This document shows positions 1-5,728 of a stretch of 9,741 nucleotides of DNA, piece by piece. The notes beneath the pieces are model-generated. The model saw nothing but the letters and a program-made list of their open reading frames with translations. It was not told the origin of the DNA and ran no database searches. Origin of the DNA: Candidatus Heimdallarchaeota archaeon (lineage in GTDB: Archaea > Asgardarchaeota > Heimdallarchaeia > JABLTI01); contig JAUVZH010000065.1 of the NCBI GenBank assembly GCA_030602675.1, positions 1 through 9,741 on the forward strand. The letters run 5' to 3'. Within the stretch, counting starts at the first letter, position 1. Each line of letters opens with the position of its first letter. The position numbers were made by a program, and so were the translations under genes.

Positions 1-5
1 AAATA

Positions 6-275
6 ATGGTTGTGAGTAATATTTGTCTGTTTATGGAGAAGAACACGTTGTCAATAATAAGAAGATTATTGAAAAACAAAGCAGCTAAAAGTAAGAAATC
101 AATTATCTCAGGAACAATTGGCACTGTAATTACTATTGCAATTTTTGCGGTTTTCTTAAGTGATTGGGGAGCAGCCTTTGGAGTCATTCTTAGTTCTATC
201 GTGTTAGCAGCGATAGCTGTTGGTGTTTATTTCTGGTTACGTGCAATCAATGAACTTCCCGATGTGCTCAGCTAA
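6..275 (+). CDS. Small two-helix membrane protein, unknown function (5' end may be off-window)
   Basis: I do not recognise a family. The 89-residue reading frame has a basic N-terminal stretch (about residues 15-32, rich in Lys and Arg) and then two hydrophobic segments, about 33-52 and 56-78, separated by a short SDWG turn. It ends in a short polar tail. By the positive-inside rule, both ends should face the cytoplasm with a tight external loop. The ATG at 6 has no visible upstream context, and the frame is open to the window edge, so the gene could begin further left. An internal ATG at 33 (residue 10) would give an 80-residue protein that keeps both helices. A U6 run lies 43 nt after the stop. 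No neighbour on the same strand suggests a role. It could also be the C-terminal fragment of a longer membrane protein. Confidence 0.6.
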   Translation: MVVSNICLFMEKNTLSIIRRLLKNKAAKSKKSIISGTIGTVITIAIFAVFLSDWGAAFGVILSSIVLAAIAVGVYFWLRAINELPDVLS

Positions 276-318
276 GGATTTTGAAATGATAAATAACATT
301 AGTATAATCGCTTAGATG

Positions 319-324
319 TTTTTT
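319..324 (+). terminator. U6 tract downstream of the small membrane protein
   Basis: A run of six T residues on the plus strand lies 43 nt after the stop at 275. Archaeal RNA polymerases commonly terminate at simple U-tracts, so this is a plausible 3' end for the first gene. No hairpin precedes it. Confidence 0.3.
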
Positions 325-358
325 AAAAGAAATGATTAAATAAATAAAGAACTGTTAT

Positions 359-457
359 ATGAGAACTTTAAAGGATTATATTAAACAAAACAGTCAAAAC
401 TTCAACGAATTAGTTGAATTAATGAAAAGCGATTGTAAGAATACCTTTATAATATAA
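359..457 (+). CDS. Possible 32-residue small ORF (marginal)
   Basis: An ATG at 359 opens a 32-codon frame ending in TAA at 455-457. The predicted peptide is hydrophilic and possibly helical (starts MRTLKDYIKQ, has one Cys near residue 26). A TTATAT sequence directly precedes the ATG, but there is no convincing ribosome-binding site. In AT-rich intergenic DNA a frame this short often arises by chance. It is listed only because it lies in an otherwise gene-free gap and ends just before two structured hairpins. Confidence 0.15.
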   Translation: MRTLKDYIKQNSQNFNELVELMKSDCKNTFII

Positions 458-475
458 AAAAAGAATAGTTAATTA

Positions 476-500
476 GCGTGCTTAATGCCATTTGGCACGC
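476..500. other. GC-rich hairpin in intergenic region (possible structured RNA)
   Basis: GCGTGC (476-481) is complementary to GCACGC (495-500). A competing inner hairpin pairs TGCC (486-489) with GGCA (494-497). The two pairings are mutually exclusive, so the element could switch. It is conspicuously GC-rich against AT-rich surroundings and lies 31 nt before a second GC-rich hairpin. It may belong to a non-coding RNA, to a 3' UTR of an upstream transcript, or simply be a terminator part. Confidence 0.3.
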
Positions 501-530
501 CATTTTGAATATTGACTATCTCCTGTTTCG

Positions 531-567
531 ACGCGGGACTTTTCGATTGGAAAGTTCCCGCGTTTTT
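531..567 (+). terminator. Intrinsic-terminator-shaped hairpin with U5 tail
   Basis: Positions 531-544 pair with 550-563. The stem contains CGCGGGA against TCCCGCG, one C/T mismatch (539/555), one T/G wobble (540/554) and then TTTC against GAAA, closing a five-base loop GATTG. TTTTT (563-567) follows directly on the plus strand, and no comparable T-run follows on the minus strand. This is the classical hairpin-plus-U-tract layout, reading rightward. What it terminates is unclear: the first gene ends about 255 nt upstream, so it may end a small RNA or the small ORF transcript. Confidence 0.5.
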
Positions 568-600
568 GATTTCGAAGGTCAAATTAATTTGAGTTTAGTG

Positions 601-650
601 AAGAAAAAGAGATAATTTGTTAGAAAGTTATTTCTTACGTTTTCTAACAA
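601..650 (-). terminator. Terminator overlapping the stop codon of the carboxypeptidase gene
   Basis: A perfect 10-bp inverted repeat, TTGTTAGAAA (617-626) and TTTCTAACAA (641-650), brackets the TAA stop (628-630), which lies at the edge of the loop. Reading leftward, the minus strand continues into a T-rich stretch (601-616, including a T5 run). The A-rich Lys/Arg codons at the 3' end of the gene supply one arm. Confidence 0.45.
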
Positions 651-1962
651 GCATAATTATGATAATACTCAGAAACGATGGAATAATAAAAATGACATTA
701 AAACCAGTTTTTCCGGTAGGTTCTGGTGGTTCCGATATTATAGAACTTATATCCTCTGATGGATAAATTGCTAGATCAGGACGATCATATGTTGCCATAT
801 ATAGTAGTCCAGGATATACTACATTCTGACAATTACTAATTACTCCATTAGCATGTGGATTAAAACCATCCCAAAGATAAGTCCAATCATCTCCATGGTA
901 TGTTTCAAGAGTAACTGAAACGATTCCTCTCGCACTATACATCCAATCTCCCCATTCTCCAGCACATGGATACAAAAACTCATGAGTAAAACCTGTGAGC
1001 AAGGCTAATTCATTGCCTAGATCATCATAAATCTCTTCATCCGGACAAGAGTATGAAGAATCATAAGACCAAGGAGTTATTATTAACTCAACTCCTGAAT
1101 GCAATGATACTGCTGCTTGGAAATAATGTTGTCTTACAAAATTAGCTAATGCTAGAGTTTCAAGTTCAGAAAAAGGTTCTTCCCCTCGATATGTTTCATG
1201 AGTAACATTATCACTATTACCAAATGGATAATCCCATTGGTATGCATAGTTTCTGTTTAAATCCACTCCTCCAGGTTTATCTTCTGCTATTGTTTCATCT
1301 GGGTCGTCAGAGTCAACACCAGTAATAAGCTCATTTTCATCTTCAATTCCATCACCATCTTCATCAATAGGACGATAGTTTTTCCTCATTTCAGGCCATA
1401 GATGGAGAATATCTAATGAATCAATGTTCAATGAAGGTACAACATAAATGGTTCTTTCATTGAGCATTTCTTGAATCTCTTCATCACCATTAGTAAAATC
1501 ATAAACTATTTTATCAATAAAATAAAGAGCATTTTCTATTGTAATAGATTCTCTTGCATGATGATGTGCAACTAAGAAAAATTCTTTTTTGAATTTTTCA
1601 GATGTTTCGTTTGTGATTATTACTAATGGTAGTTCATTTCCTTGATAACTAGTACCAATGTCAGATATATCAACTAATCCTGGGAAATTTGTTTCTAATG
1701 AGTTAAGTTTGCTAACAAGTTCAGTTCTATTATGGTAAGGTCCTAAGCTATTACCCCAATTTGCTATATCATTTCCTGGTAAATCTCCAGGGCTGCCTTC
1801 GAATTCATCCCAAATCCAAATATAATCTGAATTCGCTAGAGTAATTTCATAACTTAGATTTCCTTCTTTTGAGAAGGAAAATACTAAAGGTAAACTAGTA
1901 AGTAATGTAAAATAGAAAATAAATATCACGCTAAATGTAAAGAATGTTCTTTTAGCCAACAT
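628..1962 (-). CDS. Secreted, membrane-anchored M14 zinc carboxypeptidase
   Basis: This 444-residue M14 metallopeptidase should remove C-terminal residues from peptides outside the cell. Residues 1-30 form a signal peptide with a basic start and hydrophobic core. The zinc motif HxxE is His135-Ala-Arg-Glu138, within HHHARES, and the third ligand is His288 in SLHSG. Substrate-binding Asn236-Arg237 lie in VDLNRNY, followed by YRGEEPFSE, a hallmark of the family. The catalytic Glu is Glu353 in SVTLET, after the GDWMYSARGI segment. An acidic loop at 198-211 (DEDGDG-type) interrupts the fold before the Asn-Arg motif and resembles a calcium loop. Residues 421-439 form a membrane helix followed by RKRKK, so the enzyme is probably tethered to the outer face. 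No propeptide of the pancreatic type is evident. The ATG start directly precedes the signal peptide. The gene diverges from the CYTH gene. The family call is secure; the substrate is unknown. Confidence 0.93.
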   Translation of the reverse strand: MLAKRTFFTFSVIFIFYFTLLTSLPLVFSFSKEGNLSYEITLANSDYIWIWDEFEGSPGDLPGNDIANWGNSLGPYHNRTELVSKLNSLETNFPGLVDISDIGTSYQGNELPLVIITNETSEKFKKEFFLVAHHHARESITIENALYFIDKIVYDFTNGDEEIQEMLNERTIYVVPSLNIDSLDILHLWPEMRKNYRPIDEDGDGIEDENELITGVDSDDPDETIAEDKPGGVDLNRNYAYQWDYPFGNSDNVTHETYRGEEPFSELETLALANFVRQHYFQAAVSLHSGVELIITPWSYDSSYSCPDEEIYDDLGNELALLTGFTHEFLYPCAGEWGDWMYSARGIVSVTLETYHGDDWTYLWDGFNPHANGVISNCQNVVYPGLLYMATYDRPDLAIYPSEDISSIISEPPEPTGKTGFNVIFIIPSFLSIIIIMLVRKRKK

Positions 1963-2012
1963 TTTCTTCTTATAATAAAAGAATTAGTGAGTACAAAAAA
2001 CCTTAGTAAACT

Positions 2013-2024
2013 CTATGATAAATC
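2013..2024 (+). promoter_or_regulatory. Candidate TATA element for the CYTH gene (possibly bidirectional)
   Basis: CTATGATAAATC is an AT-rich TATA-like element in the divergent intergenic region. It lies about 43 nt before the preferred TTG start at 2067. That would place transcription initiation near 2045 and leave a short leader containing GGAG. Its complement (GATTTATCATAG) lies about 50 nt upstream of the carboxypeptidase ATG and could serve that gene too. This is a spacing argument only. Confidence 0.25.
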
Positions 2025-2054
2025 TTCATAAACGGCAAATTGATAATACTATCT

Positions 2055-2058
2055 GGAG
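2055..2058 (+). promoter_or_regulatory. Shine-Dalgarno-like GGAG favouring the TTG start at 2067
   Basis: GGAG ends 8 nt before TTG at 2067, a normal spacing. The earlier in-frame TTG at 2040 has no purine-rich site at a suitable distance and would add nine hydrophobic residues that are not part of the CYTH fold. Confidence 0.4.
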
Positions 2059-2066
2059 TTTTTTGT

Positions 2067-2585
2067 TTGATAGATGTAGAAATTAAAGTTAAGTATGAGC
2101 ATCATGCTCGAGTAAAAAAGATACTTGAAAAAAAAGGAGCGATATTCGGGGGAGTTGATAATCAAATTGATATTTATTTCAAATCACCCACAGGTCGTTT
2201 GAAATTAAGAAAGGGAAATATCGAAAATGCTCTCGTTTTTTATTCTAGAGATAATATTAAGGGGATTAAACCAAGTGAGTATTATCTATACAAATCTCAA
2301 GAACCTGAAATGCTTGAAGAGATATTGAAAATGGCTTTGGGAGAACTTGTTACAGTTGAGAAAAAGCGAGAGATGTACTTTATTGATAATGTCAAATTCA
2401 ACTTAGATGAAGTAAAAGATTTAGGAAAATTCATAGAAATCGAAGCGATTGGCACTGACTCGAGTGAAATTGATAAACTAGATCATGTTGTTAGAGAATA
2501 TGTTAAGCTTTTTGATATACAAGAAAAGGATATTCAAAGTCATTCTTACAGTGATTTAATGTTAAAGAAATTGAAAAAGAACTAG
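2067..2585 (+). CDS. CYTH-domain triphosphate enzyme (class IV adenylate cyclase CyaB / thiamine triphosphatase-like)
   Basis: The protein is a single CYTH (triphosphate tunnel metalloenzyme) domain of 172 residues, cytoplasmic and without membrane segments. Counting from the TTG at 2067, the N-terminal motif is Asp3-x-Glu5-x-Lys7, a DxExK variant of the usual ExExK. Next come Gln33-x-Asp35-x-Tyr37-Phe38, the basic strand with Arg44, Lys46 and Arg48, Arg61, and Lys99-Lys100-Arg101. Leu113-Asp114-Glu115 and the C-terminal metal-binding Glu124-x-Glu126 (in FIEIEA) follow. This order of basic and acidic strands lines the tunnel that binds a triphosphate and divalent metal. Family members cyclise ATP or hydrolyse thiamine triphosphate, tripolyphosphate or other triphosphates, and the sequence alone does not choose between them. 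The start at 2067 is preferred over the TTG at 2040 because it places the motif at residues 3-7, as in relatives, and follows a GGAG. The gene converges on the TM-RING gene. Confidence 0.88.
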   Translation: MIDVEIKVKYEHHARVKKILEKKGAIFGGVDNQIDIYFKSPTGRLKLRKGNIENALVFYSRDNIKGIKPSEYYLYKSQEPEMLEEILKMALGELVTVEKKREMYFIDNVKFNLDEVKDLGKFIEIEAIGTDSSEIDKLDHVVREYVKLFDIQEKDIQSHSYSDLMLKKLKKN

Positions 2586-2590
2586 TTTCC

Positions 2591-2644
2591 AAAATTAAAA
2601 AAGAAAAAAAGCCATCTTTCCTCCCCCATAGAAGGAAAGATAGC
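2591..2644 (-). terminator. Hairpin plus T-tract terminator of the TM-RING gene, between convergent genes
   Basis: ATCTTTCC (2614-2621) pairs perfectly with GGAAAGAT (2634-2641). Beyond a C/A mismatch (2613/2642), two more pairs (2611-2612 with 2643-2644) extend the stem, with a 12-nt loop. Reading leftward from the stem, the minus strand runs into a T-rich tract (2591-2610, including a T7 and a T6 run). This is a textbook intrinsic terminator about 20 nt past the stop of the 1005-residue gene. The hairpin also lies 25 nt after the CYTH stop but has no T-run in that direction. Confidence 0.6.
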
Positions 2645-2663
2645 TCCTCGTATTCCCCTTATA

Positions 2664-5600
2664 CTAATCCTTTTCCTCGACGACGGATAGTTTGTCAGGA
2701 ATTAGTTTTTGTTGACAAATTGGGCAAGTCCCCTTTACTTTTACCCATTCCAACAAATGCTCTTTATGAGCAATATTTTCACAATGATAACATTCTAAAT
2801 ATTCAGATCCAAATGAAATTGGTAGTTTGCATACTGAACACAGAACGGTATCAACCCCACAATTCGGACATGCTTCCTGGATATTTGTCCTTTCTTCTCC
2901 ACAAGAGAAACACTTAGTGGTTCTCTTCGATATTCTCTCCATTATAGCTTCTTGATCTACTGGCAGTGACATTTCTGAAGGAGTAACTCCCAAGCTAATT
3001 AGACTGGTAATTTCATTTACAATCCGATTTTTGATTTCATCAGGTGCTTCTTGATAAGCAAGTTGTAAATAGTTAAGTGAGGATTGTGGTTCTTTTGTGT
3101 CACGAAAAGCTAAACCAAGCTCTTCAGCAATTATGTACAAGGGTATATCTAATTGTATGTTGTAAATCACCTTTTGCTGCTCTTTCATTCCGCTGAGATT
3201 ATGAAACTCCTTCTGTAAAGCATTAGCTTTTTCTGATCCCTTCATAGTTCCTTTAATGTCAATTATCCTCTCCAATGGTTTAATCAACCAATCCAAGATA
3301 TCTATTAGTTCATGGACAGCAATAATCTCGAGAGATTCCTTTGCTTCTTGCCATAGTATCAATCCATCCTCAAATTTAGCTTCATTAATCGATTTTTGAC
3401 CCATTTTAAGTTGATCCCTAGCCTTGAATTTATGGAATTGTTGTGTGTATCTAGGAACATGTTCAGATGCTAGTTTTAACCCTGATTTCCAATTACCTTG
3501 GCTAATGTACTTCTCCAAAAGTGAGCTTAATGCTCTTTTTCTGAGAGCTTTGAATTCCAAATCAGCTGTTCCTTCACCAGCAAAGTATCTATCGAGTTTT
3601 TGTTCAGTTCTTTTGTACATTTGTAAACCAAACACTATGTAGAGAACCAAGACTAAAGCTATTGCAACCCAAAGAGTAACAAAAAGATCATTGGAGGTTA
3701 AATGGAATTTATTTGTTACTTTATACAGTGTACTAAATTGATATGTTCCTGCTCCAGTTACTAGTGTTATAGTCACTTCTTCTGTATACCTGCTCTTTGG
3801 TGTAAAACCAATAAATACAATGGATAATTCCTCGGTTGTTGTTGAGTCAGAGCTAAAGTTGTAGAAATATGAAACACCTTGATCAATATAGGTTGAATAA
3901 ATATTAACTTGTACTTGTAAATCTCTTGACAATCTGTTATTGAAAGTAAGTTCTATTGTATGTGAAATTGAGTCAACTCTTCTTATTGTAATAGGTGAAG
4001 GTGGTAAAACAAGTTCGATCTCAGGTTTAAACTCGACATCAATGACTAATTCAAATTTGCTAATAATTCGTGAGTTTTGCAGAACCGTAAATTCAATTTG
4101 CTCATCCTCTATAGTTGTGGTAATTTCATCTATGTTTAAAGTAACATTACCTGGCAATTCTGCAATAGTATCGTTTATGTCTGGGCTGCTATCAACCTTT
4201 GCTTGAATAGTTAAGTCACTTCTTGAAACATTATTGCCTACTAAATCTGTCGTTTGAATATACAATTCATTTTCACTATTTTCTAAAAGAACTTCAGCAT
4301 TCCCTCTTACATTAAAAGCTAAATGTTGAGCTAAATAGAATTCAATTAAAGGATTATTGAGATTGTTCTTACCAAGACTTGAGCTAATTTGTATGGTAGT
4401 TAGTTTGAGAGTTGTACTTGAAGATATTTGTTTAAGGTCCGATGAATAGGTATCAGTTTGATCCATATCATCTCCTACTAATATTGTATATTTGCTCACA
4501 TCAACATTGAATAAATCATATGAAATTGCTATGATTTCATCTTGACCATCTAAGTCCAGATCCACAACTTGACCATCTAATGACCAACTTGGAGTTTGAT
4601 TCATAATCGTTAACTGTGTTATTCCAAAGTTACCAGAATTGAAACTTGTAGTTATACAGCTGGGTTCTGTACCAGAAATTGCATATATATAACTGCCAAA
4701 TAGAACTATTCCATCATTTGCTAGACTTTTTGATTTGTATAATTTCATACCATAAACTCTGAAATCATCTACCCCATAGTTTATCGTTAATGAATCCGTA
4801 AAAACAAAGTTTCTGGCAACCCCTTTGTTTATTGTAATTGCTTCCAAATATGACTCAACAGTTGAAACATAAACACCAGTTATGATGAAATTTACATCAT
4901 CTGTTTCTGTAATTGTTTCTACATCTATTACTATATGATCTGTTCCATCCCAATTAAAGCTGGTTGATATTTCATAATCATTCGCAATTGAATTATAAGT
5001 CAGCTCAATGACAGTATTTTGACTTAAATCAGTGCTATTTTTACCAATAACATATAATTCGTAAATATTATCTTGATCAATATCGATGATATCGAATGCA
5101 TATGTTTCATTTAGAACTGATGAGGAAATGTTGTAAGAATAAACTAAAGTTAGACTAGTACCGGTAACAGTAAAGAAATCTATGAATCTGTATATTGAAT
5201 CAAATTCCTTTATTGCTATCAACATAGGATTTGTATTTGTATTATTGAAGCTAGTTTCTATCACTTTACCGTTAATATAATTGGTTTCTTTGCTCTGCAC
5301 ATCCTTGTATACCACACTATCATAAGAGGTAGCTGAATAATAATCATCAATAAATGTGAATAATTGTATGACTCCGTGATTATGACCAGTCCCATTACGA
5401 ATGGCACCTAAACTAGCAATGGAACCGGTATATACGGTGGTTGTATTTATTGTTACTAACTCATTCATGATATAGGAATTATTAAAATCATGTGAAGAGA
5501 ATTCAGCATCATTTAGATTGAAATTTGTAAAATTCGCTAATAAGCAGTTGAAATTATTTATCTTTACAGGTTCAGATAAAACAATATCATTACGAGTCAT

Positions 5601-5681
5601 CTTAACTACAACTGCGGAAGCTAATACTGAAACAATTATTGCTGATGAAATGAATATGAATCCATAGAATTGTCGTTTCAT
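2664..5681 (-). CDS. Transmembrane protein: FG-GAP-like ectodomain, TM helix, helical repeats, zinc ribbon and RING-like finger
   Basis: This 1005-residue protein matches no family I can name over its full length. Residues 8-27 are a signal peptide or anchor. Residues 30-660 are beta-rich and predicted external, with FG-GAP/VCBS-type calcium loops at Asp200-x-Asp202-x-Asp204 and Asp374-x-Asp376-x-Asp378, then beta-sandwich-like segments (about 480-660). A membrane helix spans about 666-688, followed by Lys690-Arg691 (inside). Residues 690-915 are helical with TPR/solenoid-like stretches. A zinc ribbon uses Cys924, 927, 938 and 941. A cross-brace finger uses Cys948, 951, 964, 967, His972, His975, Cys986 and 989. 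Trp979 sits four residues after His975 and Pro987 follows Cys986, as in RING-H2 domains that bind E2 enzymes. Inferred role: a surface sensor with a ubiquitin-ligase-like or protein-binding tail. A GAGGT 7 nt before the ATG supports the start. The gene lies 34 nt behind the VWA gene. Confidence 0.85.
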   Translation of the reverse strand: MKRQFYGFIFISSAIIVSVLASAVVVKMTRNDIVLSEPVKINNFNCLLANFTNFNLNDAEFSSHDFNNSYIMNELVTINTTTVYTGSIASLGAIRNGTGHNHGVIQLFTFIDDYYSATSYDSVVYKDVQSKETNYINGKVIETSFNNTNTNPMLIAIKEFDSIYRFIDFFTVTGTSLTLVYSYNISSSVLNETYAFDIIDIDQDNIYELYVIGKNSTDLSQNTVIELTYNSIANDYEISTSFNWDGTDHIVIDVETITETDDVNFIITGVYVSTVESYLEAITINKGVARNFVFTDSLTINYGVDDFRVYGMKLYKSKSLANDGIVLFGSYIYAISGTEPSCITTSFNSGNFGITQLTIMNQTPSWSLDGQVVDLDLDGQDEIIAISYDLFNVDVSKYTILVGDDMDQTDTYSSDLKQISSSTTLKLTTIQISSSLGKNNLNNPLIEFYLAQHLAFNVRGNAEVLLENSENELYIQTTDLVGNNVSRSDLTIQAKVDSSPDINDTIAELPGNVTLNIDEITTTIEDEQIEFTVLQNSRIISKFELVIDVEFKPEIELVLPPSPITIRRVDSISHTIELTFNNRLSRDLQVQVNIYSTYIDQGVSYFYNFSSDSTTTEELSIVFIGFTPKSRYTEEVTITLVTGAGTYQFSTLYKVTNKFHLTSNDLFVTLWVAIALVLVLYIVFGLQMYKRTEQKLDRYFAGEGTADLEFKALRKRALSSLLEKYISQGNWKSGLKLASEHVPRYTQQFHKFKARDQLKMGQKSINEAKFEDGLILWQEAKESLEIIAVHELIDILDWLIKPLERIIDIKGTMKGSEKANALQKEFHNLSGMKEQQKVIYNIQLDIPLYIIAEELGLAFRDTKEPQSSLNYLQLAYQEAPDEIKNRIVNEITSLISLGVTPSEMSLPVDQEAIMERISKRTTKCFSCGEERTNIQEACPNCGVDTVLCSVCKLPISFGSEYLECYHCENIAHKEHLLEWVKVKGTCPICQQKLIPDKLSVVEEKD

Positions 5682-5688
5682 TTTGTCA

Positions 5689-5693
5689 ACCTC
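5689..5693 (-). promoter_or_regulatory. Shine-Dalgarno GAGGT for the TM-RING gene
   Basis: On the minus strand GAGGT ends 7 nt before the ATG at 5681. It lies in the 34-nt gap after the VWA stop, so the downstream gene can initiate translation independently. Confidence 0.5.
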
Positions 5694-5700
5694 ATCGCAT

Positions 5701-5728
5701 AAAGGAAAAAGGAAGCTACTTAGCTTCC
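5701..5728 (-). terminator. Hairpin overlapping the VWA stop codon, followed by a T-tract (terminator or attenuator)
   Basis: GGAAGCT (5711-5717) and AGCTTCC (5722-5728) form a perfect 7-bp stem with a 4-nt loop; on paper the repeat is 8 bp (5711-5718/5721-5728). The VWA stop TAG (5716-5718) lies inside it. On the minus strand TTTTTCCTTT (5701-5710) follows immediately. This should terminate or attenuate transcription between the VWA and TM-RING genes. Translation reaching the stop codon would melt the stem, so the element could link VWA translation to TM-RING expression. Confidence 0.5.

Noticed and set aside
276..627. tRNA, C/D-box RNA or CRISPR array in the left intergenic region
   Set aside because: No cloverleaf or T-loop consensus, no C and D box pair and no regularly spaced repeats are visible; only the two hairpins and the U-run can be supported.
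631..643. 13-nt sequence TTTCTTACGTTTT repeated at 9244-9256
   Set aside because: Both copies encode the Lys-Arg-Lys-Lys tail of membrane anchors in the same frame, so the match reflects protein composition rather than a mobile or regulatory repeat.
2580..2587. AACTAGTT palindrome containing the CYTH stop codon
   Set aside because: An 8-nt palindrome cannot form a stable hairpin without a loop and no T-run follows on the plus strand; probably chance.
2720..2917. Plus-strand ORF of 65 codons antisense to the zinc-finger end of the TM-RING gene
   Set aside because: It lies wholly within a well-supported minus-strand gene and its translation has no recognisable domain or ribosome site; it is a frame shadow.
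3424..3642. Plus-strand ORF of 72 codons antisense to the region around the TM-RING membrane helix
   Set aside because: Shadow of the real gene; the Cys-containing translation resembles no family.
3940..4206. Plus-strand ORF of 88 codons antisense to the TM-RING ectodomain
   Set aside because: Low-complexity Ser/Ile/Val composition typical of a reversed beta-rich coding sequence; no independent support.
2664..5681. Homology to HOPS/CORVET Vps subunits (beta-propeller, alpha-solenoid, RING)
   Set aside because: The order of modules is similar, but here a membrane helix separates the propeller-like part from the solenoid and the first part is predicted external, so common ancestry is not supported by what I can see.
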